Source: an uncultured bacterium (GTDB lineage: Bacteria > Cyanobacteriota > Vampirovibrionia > Gastranaerophilales > Gastranaerophilaceae). From it: a stretch of DNA of 13,224 nucleotides. Positions within the stretch are counted from its first letter, which is position 1; every line of letters begins with the position of its first letter. The stretch lies in assembly GCA_902464375.1 (NCBI GenBank), contig CABQIM010000049.1:1-13224 (forward strand), read 5' to 3'. The notes under the pieces were generated by a model that was given only the letters and a program-made list of their open reading frames with translations, made no database searches and was not told the origin of the DNA. The position numbers were made by a program, and so were the translations under genes. This document shows, in pieces, positions 5,947 to 13,148 of the stretch.

Positions 5947-7167
5947 ATGGTAGATATTAGACAAGAATTTATTGAGCAAGCAAAACAATTAACAAGAAAT
6001 GCAGAAGTGCTTCCGGGAGGTATTGAAGAATTAGCTGTAAAACTTCAGCACTCAGCTGATACTAAAACTCCACTTCGAATTAAATTAGGAATGGATCCTA
6101 CAAGACCTGACTTACATCTTGGTCATACTGTTGTAATGAGAAAGTTAAAAGAATTTCAAAAATTGGGTCATAAAATTGTTCTTCTTGTAGGCGGAGCAAC
6201 AGCAATGATTGGCGATCCATCCGGTAAATCAGAAACAAGACCGGCTTTAACTAAAGAACAAGTTGAAGAAAACGCAAAAACATATTTTGCTCAAATGTCT
6301 AAAGTTATTGATATTTCTCAAGCAGAAGTTGTTAATAATGCTGATTGGTTGCATAAATTATCTTTTACAGAATTATTACAACTGGCAGGTAAAGTTACGG
6401 TTGCGCAAATGATGACAAGAGATGATTTTGCAAAAAGATACGCAGAAGGTAAGCCAATAGCGATTCACGAATTCTTCTATCCGCTTATGCAAGCATATGA
6501 TTCTGTTGCAATTGATGCTGATATAGAATTAGGCGGAACTGACCAAAGATTTAATACATTATTAGGTCGTGATATTCAAGTTGCTTATGGCAAAAAGTAT
6601 CCGCAATTAGTAATGATGTTACCACTTTTAGAAGGTACTGATGGTGTAGTAAAGATGTCTAAAACATATCCTGAACACTGTATTTCACTTACGGATTCCG
6701 CTAAAGATATGTTCGGAAAATTAATGAGTATTCCGGATACATTAATCACTCGTTATTATTCATTATTAACCGATGTTCCTCAATCAGAACTTGTAAAAAT
6801 GGATGAGCAAATTGCTTCAAATTCAATAAACCCACGTGATATAAAATTAGCTTTAGCTCACATGATTACAGAAGAGTACCACGGCAAAGATGGTGCTGAT
6901 AAAGCTCAAGAAGATTTCATCAATGTTGTATCAAACAAAGGTATTCCTGATGATATTGAAAGTGTAAAAATTGATTCTGAAAAAAGTATTTTGGATTTGT
7001 TAGTTGAACTTAAATTCGTTCAATCAAAAGGTGAAGCAAAACGTCTTATCCAAGGTGGTGGTGTAAAAATTGATGGTGAAAAAATCTCTGATATGGGATT
7101 GGTTATTAAGCCACAAATGGATGTTGTTCTTCAAGCCGGCAAAAGAAAATTTGCCAAGCTTGTTTAA
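5947..7167 (+). CDS. tyrS: Tyrosyl-tRNA synthetase
   Basis: A 406-residue class I aminoacyl-tRNA synthetase that charges tRNA-Tyr in the cytoplasm. The Rossmann catalytic core has the HIGH-type motif HLGH (57-60), the family signature GGTDQ (196-200) and the KMSKS-type loop as KMSKT (236-240). The C-terminal ~60 residues (about 346-406) form an S4 RNA-binding domain (LLVELKFVQSKGEAKRLIQ, GGVKIDGEKI). Length is typical. ATG at 5947 is set by AAGGAG at 5933-5938 with eight bases of spacing. The upstream region contains no recognisable T-box, so regulation differs from that of Firmicutes tyrS genes. It is followed after 65 bases by cysK in the same direction without an obvious terminator. Confidence 0.97.
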   Translation: MVDIRQEFIEQAKQLTRNAEVLPGGIEELAVKLQHSADTKTPLRIKLGMDPTRPDLHLGHTVVMRKLKEFQKLGHKIVLLVGGATAMIGDPSGKSETRPALTKEQVEENAKTYFAQMSKVIDISQAEVVNNADWLHKLSFTELLQLAGKVTVAQMMTRDDFAKRYAEGKPIAIHEFFYPLMQAYDSVAIDADIELGGTDQRFNTLLGRDIQVAYGKKYPQLVMMLPLLEGTDGVVKMSKTYPEHCISLTDSAKDMFGKLMSIPDTLITRYYSLLTDVPQSELVKMDEQIASNSINPRDIKLALAHMITEEYHGKDGADKAQEDFINVVSNKGIPDDIESVKIDSEKSILDLLVELKFVQSKGEAKRLIQGGGVKIDGEKISDMGLVIKPQMDVVLQAGKRKFAKLV

Positions 7168-7232
7168 GGGTGAGGTAGAGGCAAGTAGAGTAAATGAAAG
7201 TCAATTTATAAACGTAAAACAAAGAGGTTACC

Positions 7233-8102
7233 ATGATTTACAACAGCGTACTAGAACTAATTGGAAACACACCACTTGTAAAATACAATGACAATATATG
7301 TTTGAAGTTGGAATATTTTAATCCGTCAAGCTCTGTTAAAGATCGTGCATCGTATTCAATGCTAAAAGGCGCAATGGATAGAGGCGAAATCAATAAGGAT
7401 ACTGTTATAATTGAACCAACCAGCGGTAATACTGGAATAGGTTTAGCTATGTGTTGTGCGGTATTGGGACTAAGATTAATAATTTGCATGCCGGAAAGTA
7501 TGTCTGTAGAACGTCGTAAAAATATTGCGGCATACGGTGCAGAACTTGTTTTGACTCCAAAAGAAAATGGAATGCAGGGTGCTGTTGATAAAGCAAAAGA
7601 ACTTAAACAAACTTACCCGAACAGCTTTATCCCTATGCAGTTTGCAAATCCTGATAACCCGAAAGCTCACGCTAAAACAGCACAAGAAATTAAAGATGCC
7701 GTTGAAGGTCGTGAAGTTGTTGTAGTGGCTGGTATTGGAACCGGCGGCACTGCAACTGGTATTAAGAAATATTATCCGGAAGCTGTTGTATATGGTGTAG
7801 AACCTGCGGAAAGCCCATTATTTACAGAAGCTCATGCCGGTCCGCACGCAATACAAGGTATTGGTGCAAACTTTATTCCGGAAATATGCAAAGACAACAA
7901 TTTAGATGGAGTTTTAACAGTAAAAGGTGAAGACGCTAAGAGTCAGGCTATAGAATTAGCTAAAAAACACGGAGTCTTTTGTGGAATTTCTGCCGGTGCT
8001 AATGTTTGTGCTGCAAAAGTGTTGGCAGAAAAATATCCGGATAGATTAATTGTTGCAATTATACCTGATAGTGGGGAAAGATACTTGTCTGTTTGGTCAT
8101 AA
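7233..8102 (+). CDS. cysK: Cysteine synthase (O-acetylserine sulfhydrylase)
   Basis: A 289-residue PLP-dependent beta-replacement enzyme converting O-acetylserine and sulfide to cysteine. The Schiff-base lysine is Lys36 in PSSSVKDR. The substrate loop is TSGNTG (63-68), the phosphate-binding glycine loop GIGTGGT (167-173), and the C-terminal PDSGERYLS (278-286) supplies the serine (Ser280) that contacts the pyridine nitrogen. EPAESP (190-195) and GIGANFIP (209-216) are further hallmarks. It is slightly shorter than the usual 300-310. ATG follows AGAGG. cysE, which makes its substrate, is the next gene 159 bases downstream, so the pair forms the serine-to-cysteine pathway. A cystathionine-beta-synthase-type activity cannot be excluded. 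Confidence 0.93.
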   Translation: MIYNSVLELIGNTPLVKYNDNICLKLEYFNPSSSVKDRASYSMLKGAMDRGEINKDTVIIEPTSGNTGIGLAMCCAVLGLRLIICMPESMSVERRKNIAAYGAELVLTPKENGMQGAVDKAKELKQTYPNSFIPMQFANPDNPKAHAKTAQEIKDAVEGREVVVVAGIGTGGTATGIKKYYPEAVVYGVEPAESPLFTEAHAGPHAIQGIGANFIPEICKDNNLDGVLTVKGEDAKSQAIELAKKHGVFCGISAGANVCAAKVLAEKYPDRLIVAIIPDSGERYLSVWS

Positions 8103-8129
8103 CGTTTTAGGTTTTTATTGCAAATTTCA

Positions 8130-8194
8130 CGCTTCGCCCTTGAGGGGAGAAGCTGAGCGGAGCTCTGATGAGGGTGTGTATAATTAAAACACCC
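8130..8194. repeat. Intergenic hairpin repeat between cysK and cysE
   Basis: This stretch holds a chain of small inverted repeats: CCCTTGAGGG (8137-8146), AGCT-N6-AGCT (8151-8164) and GGGTGT-N11-ACACCC (8172-8194). Read on the other strand, 'accctcatcagagct...cagcttctcccctcaaggg' resembles a widespread class of intergenic repeats in gut bacteria (recognised from memory). No T-tract follows the last hairpin, so terminator activity is doubtful. Its GC content is visibly higher than the flanks. Confidence 0.5.
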
Positions 8195-8204
8195 AATTAA
8201 GCTA

Positions 8205-8233
8205 TTTATCAAACATCATACTTATCTTATAAT
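8205..8233 (+). promoter_or_regulatory. Candidate promoter of cysE
   Basis: A perfect TATAAT (8228-8233) is preceded at 17 bases by a weak -35 TTTATC (8205-8210). Transcription would begin near 8240, about 22 bases before the cysE ATG, leaving room for AAAGG at 8249-8253. This suggests cysE can be transcribed independently of cysK. Confidence 0.45.
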
Positions 8234-8261
8234 TGCTTTATAAACAAGAAAGGCGATAAGG

Positions 8262-8927
8262 ATGCTTAAACGAGCAATTAATAAAATTAAAGAAGATATT
8301 AAAGTAATTTATGAAAAAGACCCTGCTGCAACAAATATTGTTGAAGTAATTTTCTGTTACCCAGGGCTACAAGCTTTGTTATCTCATCGAATAGCTCATA
8401 AACTTGCTTATTGGGGAATTCCTTTTATACCGAGATTTATATCTTATGTTACAAGAATTATTACAGGTATAGAAATACACCCAAAAGCCCAAATCGGAAG
8501 CAGATTCTTTATTGATCATGGTGAAGGTGTCGTAATCGGTGAAACTACTATTATTGGAGATGATGTGCTTATTTATCAACAAGTTACTCTTGGTGGTACG
8601 GGTAATGAACACGGTAAACGTCACCCGACTATTGGTAACGGAGTAATTATTGGTGCCGGTGCGAAAGTGTTAGGTAACATTACGATTGGTGACAATACAA
8701 GAATCGGAGCAGGTTCTGTTGTTGTTGATAATGTTCCGGAACACTGTACCGTTGTTGGCATTCCTGGGAGAATTGTTCAACAAAAATTTATGAATCCTGA
8801 CGGAATACTTATGCACAATAGAATCCCTGACCCTGTAAAATGTGAAATCAATAGACTTAAATACGAAATTCAAGAATTAAAAGACAAAATTCTACAATTA
8901 GAAAATTTAAAGAATGAACAATCTTAA
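8262..8927 (+). CDS. cysE: Serine O-acetyltransferase
   Basis: A 221-residue left-handed beta-helix acetyltransferase making O-acetylserine from serine and acetyl-CoA, the first step of cysteine synthesis. The short helical N-terminal domain (about 1-65) resembles the Bacillus-type short enzymes, not the longer E. coli form. Hexapeptide repeats run from about 72 to 165. DHGEGVVIGE holds His86 and GKRHPTIG holds His121, matching by alignment from memory the catalytic His158 and His193 of E. coli CysE. VTLGGTG (108-114) and GAGAKVLGNI (131-140) are family signatures. The C-terminus (195-219) is a charged coiled-coil-like helix ending in Ser, without the terminal isoleucine that docks into CysK in enterobacteria. 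It lies downstream of cysK. Confidence 0.95.
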   Translation: MLKRAINKIKEDIKVIYEKDPAATNIVEVIFCYPGLQALLSHRIAHKLAYWGIPFIPRFISYVTRIITGIEIHPKAQIGSRFFIDHGEGVVIGETTIIGDDVLIYQQVTLGGTGNEHGKRHPTIGNGVIIGAGAKVLGNITIGDNTRIGAGSVVVDNVPEHCTVVGIPGRIVQQKFMNPDGILMHNRIPDPVKCEINRLKYEIQELKDKILQLENLKNEQS

Positions 8928-9023
8928 GTTTTGTAAATTTCACTAGTTAAAATTAAAAAAAATAGCAATTTTCTTTATATTTGTTACTTTAAATATGTGT
9001 GTGAAGATGAAAGGTGTAGCATT

Positions 9024-9701
9024 ATGTCATTATCAGTAAACAACGGTCCATATACTCAACAACCTGCTTTTAGAGGTAAATTTGAAAGAACAGAGCAAGG
9101 AAATCCTTATTATAAAACAAACGCAGGAACTGTTGCCGGTGGTGTGATGGCTGGTGTTGCAACTTGGTCTTGGCTGAAACGGTTGAATTTCCAAGAAGTT
9201 CCTGAATTGGATGATAAAGCAAAAGCTTTTATGAAAGAATCCGGCATGGAAGACGTATATAAAGCTTTTGGTATTAAAGATATTAATAAAGCACTTAAAG
9301 AAGAAAATAAACAAGCTGCTCGATTGAAAAAACTTGCAATTCCATTTGCTGCTGTAGCGGCTGCATGCACATTAGGTTGCGGAATGTTAGTTGATAGCAT
9401 AAGAAATAAAAAAGCAAAAGAAACTGCAGATTTCACTGCTCAGGTTGGAGTACATAATGCTATGATGAATGGCGATTCTGTTGCATTGTCAAATAAAGGC
9501 AGAACTTATTATGATTCAAATACTGGTAAAAAATATGGAGCATTACTTGGTGCAGGATGCGGCTTAATAGAAAGTATAATGACAGCCGGTAAATTTAAAC
9601 CGATTGGATTGTTGAATATGATACCGATGGCAATTGGCGGTTTGATTATGGGTGCAATTACAGACCATTATACAAACAGTAGTGCTAAAAAGAATGCTTA
9701 A
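9024..9701 (+). CDS. Small membrane protein with N-terminal FxGK tag, unknown function
   Basis: A 225-residue protein without recognised family. The N-terminus is polar and Asn/Gln-rich with PAFRGKF at 14-20, a short tag of the kind I associate with lineage-specific proteins of Gastranaerophilales (from memory). Hydrophobic glycine/alanine-rich segments are at about 35-51, 104-124, 172-187 and 195-213, with charged helical linkers between them; the C-terminus is polar. Start ATG at 9024 is preferred because AAAGG lies nine bases upstream (9010-9014). An in-frame ATG at 8997 would put that site inside the gene. No signal peptide or enzymatic motif is seen. It sits 96 bases after cysE, and a strong promoter for the next gene follows immediately. 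Confidence 0.82.
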   Translation: MSLSVNNGPYTQQPAFRGKFERTEQGNPYYKTNAGTVAGGVMAGVATWSWLKRLNFQEVPELDDKAKAFMKESGMEDVYKAFGIKDINKALKEENKQAARLKKLAIPFAAVAAACTLGCGMLVDSIRNKKAKETADFTAQVGVHNAMMNGDSVALSNKGRTYYDSNTGKKYGALLGAGCGLIESIMTAGKFKPIGLLNMIPMAIGGLIMGAITDHYTNSSAKKNA

Positions 9702-9713
9702 TCTTGATAAAAC

Positions 9714-9742
9714 TTGCATTTTCATGGGTATTATATTATAAT
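9714..9742 (+). promoter_or_regulatory. Promoter of the zinc-ribbon protein-rimM-trmD operon
   Basis: TTGCAT (9714-9719), a 17-base spacer and a perfect TATAAT (9737-9742) make a strong sigma-70-type promoter just after the stop of the preceding gene. Predicted start is near 9749, giving an AT-rich leader of about 113 nt that contains a weak TAGAG/CTCTA hairpin (from about 9750). Confidence 0.65.
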
Positions 9743-9861
9743 GTGTGCATAGAGTTGGAATATGGCTCTAGAATTTTTGATTAATCTCATATTATTTTTA
9801 TTGATAGGATTGTATATAAGTAGTGAATTTTTTATTATTAATTGGTTAAGAGGCTTTTATT

Positions 9862-10944
9862 ATGTATGTAAACAAGTGCATTAAGTGTGGTGCGGAATTT
9901 GAAACAAAGAACCCCAAAAGAGTGATATGTCCTAATTGTCTTTATGCAGATAAGGGAAGTGAGTCTACAGAAGAAAAACCTATGCAAAGCTATAGTTCTT
10001 ATAGCTCATATTCTTCTGAATCAAGACCAAGAAGCTATGATAGACCACAACAAGGCGGTTACAGAAATAATAATTACAACCGCAATCAAGATGGCGGATA
10101 TCAAAACAATTATCAAAGACGTGATAACTACAATCGTGATGGCGGCTATAACCGTGATAACAATGGTTATAACAGCTATAACAGAGATGGCGGATACAAC
10201 AGAGATAATCGCCAACAAGGTGGTTACCAAAGACGTGACAATCGTCAGCAAGGTGGATATCAACAACGCAGACCTGACAACAGAGGCGGATTCCGTAACA
10301 ACTATGCAAGCGGAAGACCTCAACAAAGAAGACCTATGCAAAAACGTCCTGCAAAACCTGCAAGACCATTGCTTATTAGTAAAGAACAATTGGAACAAAT
10401 TGAAATTCTATACAAGACAATGCTTCCATTGCCAAACCCTGATTGTCATGAAGTAATCGGAGCAAAATTAGGTATTGAGCCACAAAAAGTATTTTTCGGA
10501 ATCAATTTGGTTCGTCAGAAAATGATGTTGCCTAAGTTACCATTCCCAAAACGTAAATTGGCAATTTCTCCAGATCAAATGATGGCAATAAAAGCTTTAT
10601 ATGAACCATTATTACCATTACCTCCAATTGGCTGCCACAAAATCATTGCAGCTCAATTAAAGATGGATGAGTGGAGAGTTCACGTTGGTATCAAATTAAT
10701 AAGAGCACAATTGGGCTTAGATAGATGGAACGAAGATAGAGCTGACAAACCGGCTGATTATATGGTTGCAAAACATACAAAACCATCTTCTGAAGAAAAA
10801 GCTGCTGTTGCTGTAGAAGAAAAAGCAGTGGCGACAGAAGAAGTTAAAGAAGGAGTTAAAGCGACCGAAGCTACTGTAGAAGAAGTTGTTCCGGAAAAGC
10901 CAAAACGTGGAAGAAAACCTAAGAAGAAAGAAGATGAAGAATAA
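9862..10944 (+). CDS. Putative nucleic-acid-binding protein: zinc ribbon, Arg/Gly/Tyr/Asn-rich linker, duplicated domain
   Basis: A 360-residue modular protein. Residues 6-26 are a Cys4 zinc ribbon (C-x2-C at 6/9, C-x2-C at 23/26). Residues 43-165 are low complexity, rich in Tyr, Asn, Arg, Gly and Gln, with units such as NRDGGY and RQQGGY, like the RGG/prion-like tails of RNA-binding proteins. The NRDGGY units at 10132 and 10180 use different synonymous codons, so the protein sequence is what is maintained. Residues 170-226 and 233-289 are an ungapped tandem duplication (22 of 57 identical) around LPLP, CH and a helix-turn-helix-like region. The tail is acidic and ends in the AT-hook-like KRGRKPKKK. 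A cyanobacterial-like LPxP...H duplicated domain comes to mind, unverified. It overlaps rimM by 11 bases, suggesting an RNA or ribosome role (inference). ATG follows AAGAGG. Confidence 0.87.
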   Translation: MYVNKCIKCGAEFETKNPKRVICPNCLYADKGSESTEEKPMQSYSSYSSYSSESRPRSYDRPQQGGYRNNNYNRNQDGGYQNNYQRRDNYNRDGGYNRDNNGYNSYNRDGGYNRDNRQQGGYQRRDNRQQGGYQQRRPDNRGGFRNNYASGRPQQRRPMQKRPAKPARPLLISKEQLEQIEILYKTMLPLPNPDCHEVIGAKLGIEPQKVFFGINLVRQKMMLPKLPFPKRKLAISPDQMMAIKALYEPLLPLPPIGCHKIIAAQLKMDEWRVHVGIKLIRAQLGLDRWNEDRADKPADYMVAKHTKPSSEEKAAVAVEEKAVATEEVKEGVKATEATVEEVVPEKPKRGRKPKKKEDEE

Positions 10945-11446
10945 TTTTGTTTCTGTAGGTAAAATTCTTAATTTCCATGGAGTGCAAGGCGAGGCAAAGC
11001 TCGGTTATTCAAAGAATCGTGAAGAGTTTTTGTCTAGTTTAAAAACAGTATTTGTTCAAATTGATGGTGAATACAAAGAACTAACGATTGCTAAATTAAG
11101 ATTCACTCCAAAAAGTGGAATTATAAAGTTTAAAGGAATTGATACTTTAAATGATATTTTGGCGTACAAAGGACATCTGATTTTTGTTACAGAAGATGTT
11201 GCAAGAGATTTTCTGGAAGAAGATGAATTCTTGATTGATGAATTAGTTGGTCTTGATGTTTTTGATGGCGATAAAAAAGTCGGAGCAGTTGTTGGTGTAT
11301 CTAATAATGGTGCTAGCGATCTTTTATCAGTAAAGAATCTTGATAAAAAGATTTGCTTAGTACCGTTTGTAAAAGCTATCGTATTGTCTGTTGATATTAA
11401 AAACAGAAGAATTCAAATCAATAATCTTGAAGGATTGCTTTCATGA
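10934..11446 (+). CDS. rimM: Ribosome maturation factor RimM
   Basis: A 170-residue protein needed for late assembly of the 30S head; in characterised bacteria it binds ribosomal protein S19. The N-terminal beta-barrel begins FVSVGKILNFHGVQGEAKL (5-23), close to the usual G-x-HGxxGE-K signature. The C-terminal PRC-barrel (about 97-168) shows DELVGLDVF and the LVPFVKAIV strand (142-150). The ATG at 10934 is used because it begins exactly at the conserved N-terminus; the longer frame from 10886 adds residues from inside the upstream gene. It overlaps that gene by 11 bases, with the purine-rich AAGAAAGAAG as ribosome-binding site, and overlaps trmD by ATGA. Confidence 0.94.
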   Translation: MKNNFVSVGKILNFHGVQGEAKLGYSKNREEFLSSLKTVFVQIDGEYKELTIAKLRFTPKSGIIKFKGIDTLNDILAYKGHLIFVTEDVARDFLEEDEFLIDELVGLDVFDGDKKVGAVVGVSNNGASDLLSVKNLDKKICLVPFVKAIVLSVDIKNRRIQINNLEGLLS

Positions 11447-12135
11447 GATTTGATGTTTTAACGCTTTTTCCGGAATTAATTAACTCTCATTTGGATTTTA
11501 GCATAATGAAACGTGCAACAGATGAAGGTGTGTTTGAAGTTAATGCTGTAAATCCTCGAGATTTTACGCTTGATAAACACAAAAAAGTAGATGATACCCC
11601 TTATGGCGGTGGTGCTGGCATGGTGCTTATGCCTCAACCGTATATTGATGCTTATAATTCTGTAGAAAAGTTAGAAAATAGTATTACGCTAATGATGACT
11701 CCGCAAGGAGATCCTTTCACAGACCAAATTTCAAATGAGTTGGCAAATTATAACCAAATCATAATTCTATGCGGACATTATGAAGGCTTTGATGAAAGAA
11801 TCAGAACTATTATTAAGCCAAGAGAAATTTCTATTGGAGATTTTGTATTAACAGGTGGAGAATTACCAGCTTTATGCGTGATAGACAGTGTTTCAAGAAA
11901 GATAGAGGGTACACTTGGCAAAATAGAATCTGCGCACGATGATAGTTTTTCCGATGGTTTATTAGAATATCCGCAATATACAAAACCTCGTGAATATATG
12001 GGATTAAAGGTTCCGGACGTATTACTAAACGGAAATCATAAGTTGATAAACGAGTTTAGAATGGAACAGAAAATTCAACGAACAAAGACAAAACGCCCAG
12101 ATTTGTATGAGAAATGGCTGAAAGAGAATAAGTAA
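11443..12135 (+). CDS. trmD: tRNA (guanine37-N1)-methyltransferase TrmD
   Basis: A 230-residue SPOUT-fold enzyme that methylates G37 next to the anticodon, suppressing +1 frameshifts. The SAM-binding trefoil knot is visible as MTPQGDPF (85-92), GHYEGFDER (111-119) and SIGDFVLTGGELPA (130-143). Arg152 and Asp167 (in SAHDDSF) align by memory with catalytic Arg154 and Asp169 of the Haemophilus enzyme. The C-terminal tRNA-binding part has YPQYTKPREYMGLKVPDVLL and ends with the usual RPDLYEKW. DDTPYGGGAGM (50-60) is the family signature. Start overlaps rimM in ATGA, so translation is coupled. rplS, its usual follower, is absent; a convergent kinase gene comes next. Confidence 0.97.
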   Translation: MRFDVLTLFPELINSHLDFSIMKRATDEGVFEVNAVNPRDFTLDKHKKVDDTPYGGGAGMVLMPQPYIDAYNSVEKLENSITLMMTPQGDPFTDQISNELANYNQIIILCGHYEGFDERIRTIIKPREISIGDFVLTGGELPALCVIDSVSRKIEGTLGKIESAHDDSFSDGLLEYPQYTKPREYMGLKVPDVLLNGNHKLINEFRMEQKIQRTKTKRPDLYEKWLKENK

Positions 12136-12186
12136 GATACAAAATGTAGATTTTATTAAGTCAAAATGAACCACAAAGTGACACCA

Positions 12187-12242
12187 AGCTGGTAGTTTTG
12201 CGCCTAGTCATCCTGAATGTGATTAGCGTGAGGAATCCAGCT
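12187..12242. repeat. 56-bp inverted-repeat element after trmD
   Basis: AGCTGG (12187-12192) and CCAGCT (12237-12242) are perfect inverted termini, with an inner TCCT/AGGA pair (12211-12214, 12231-12234). The core 'gtcatcctgaa...gaggaatccagctg' resembles a widely dispersed intergenic repeat wording seen in many bacteria (recognised from memory). It sits between the convergent trmD and kinase genes, where it could act as a weak bidirectional terminator, though no T-tract is present. Only one copy occurs in this window. Confidence 0.45.
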
Positions 12243-12260
12243 GTTTAACAACTTCTATAT

Positions 12261-13097
12261 CTAATACTGAAAATACAAATCCTGAATAACTCTAATAATC
12301 TTATTCAAGAAATTTTTATACTTAATTCTATCGGCAGAACCTGAAAGAACAATATCAGCATGTTTCTTGCAAGGTCTAATATGAACTTCTGCTTTTTCGT
12401 TAGCATTTTTATAAATGAAGTCTGCGGAATCGCCCAAATCGCGTTCCTTTGCTCTTACATAAAAACGTTCTTTTTTAATATCTTCAGCTATATCAACATA
12501 AATTTTAAAATCAAACGCATCCTTAACTTTTTCTGTAAGCGTAAATAAACCTTCTGAAATAATAATTTTAGAAGGTTTAGCCAATTGATAATTATCATGT
12601 CGAATAGCAGTGCCGCTCATGTCATATTTTGGAAGATAAGTAACTTTACCTGACAATAATTCCTTGATATGTTTGCTCATCAATTCCAATTCTAAAGCTT
12701 GTGGCACATCTAAATCATAATGTTTTGCAAATTCTGAAAAACTACCGGCAGCTTTTACCATTTCTGAACGATCATAATAATAATCGTCTGTATTAACACG
12801 GGTAATAACGTCATCAATATTGAATTCAGTTGCGAAAGATTCAATAGTATCAATCAAATCCATTGTTATTGTAGACTTACCGCTTGCAGTTTCACCGGCG
12901 ATACCAATTGATGCCGGCATTTTAATTCTACCTGATAAGTATGCCGCAATCTTTTTGATTACAAACGGTGTATAACTTACCAAAATAGAGCCTTCTGCTT
13001 TTAATTCGTTTTCAAAAATAACTTGTAAATAATGCTCTATCTCTTCACATATATTTGTTGGTTTTTTAATTTGTGAGGTTGTAATATTTTGTATCAT
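12261..13097 (-). CDS. Uridine-kinase/phosphoribulokinase-family P-loop kinase
   Basis: A 278-residue kinase of the uridine kinase-like P-loop family. Walker A is GETASGKST (68-76), where the Glu in GExxSGKS is unusual but tolerated. NTDDYY (102-108 region) carries the conserved aspartates 104-105, and PKYDM (156-160), SEGLF (181-185) and RAKERDLGDS (215-224) match the nucleoside-recognition and lid elements of uridine kinases. About 60 residues precede the P-loop, an N-terminal extension absent from typical ~210-residue Udk. The likely reaction is ATP-dependent phosphorylation of a nucleoside or similar alcohol; uridine/cytidine is the default guess, but the substrate is uncertain. ATG at 13097 has only a weak purine-rich upstream region. 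It is convergent with trmD. Confidence 0.82.
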   Translation of the reverse strand: MIQNITTSQIKKPTNICEEIEHYLQVIFENELKAEGSILVSYTPFVIKKIAAYLSGRIKMPASIGIAGETASGKSTITMDLIDTIESFATEFNIDDVITRVNTDDYYYDRSEMVKAAGSFSEFAKHYDLDVPQALELELMSKHIKELLSGKVTYLPKYDMSGTAIRHDNYQLAKPSKIIISEGLFTLTEKVKDAFDFKIYVDIAEDIKKERFYVRAKERDLGDSADFIYKNANEKAEVHIRPCKKHADIVLSGSADRIKYKNFLNKIIRVIQDLYFQY

Positions 13098-13120
13098 AAA
13101 TCTTTTTCTTTCTTTGTTCT

Positions 13121-13148
13121 ATTATACACAAATTAAAACAAAATGAAA
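13121..13148 (-). promoter_or_regulatory. Candidate promoter of the P-loop kinase
   Basis: On the minus strand a perfect TATAAT (13126-13121) is preceded at 16 bases by TTTCAT (13148-13143), a weak -35. Transcription would begin near 13114, giving a short leader of about 17 nt before the ATG at 13097. Beyond this, 13149-13224 shows no gene. Confidence 0.5.

Noticed and set aside
7070..7291. Open frame spanning the end of tyrS and start of cysK
   Set aside because: It overlaps two strongly supported genes in another frame and has no recognisable features.
9980..10398. Long open frames antisense to, or frame-shifted from, the low-complexity coding region
   Set aside because: They are by-products of the repetitive Asn/Arg/Gly/Tyr codons; the sense frame has the zinc ribbon, domains and ribosome-binding site.
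10886..10933. Longer rimM start inside the upstream gene
   Set aside because: The extra residues are out-of-frame translation of the upstream gene's tail, and the conserved RimM N-terminus begins at the ATG at 10934.
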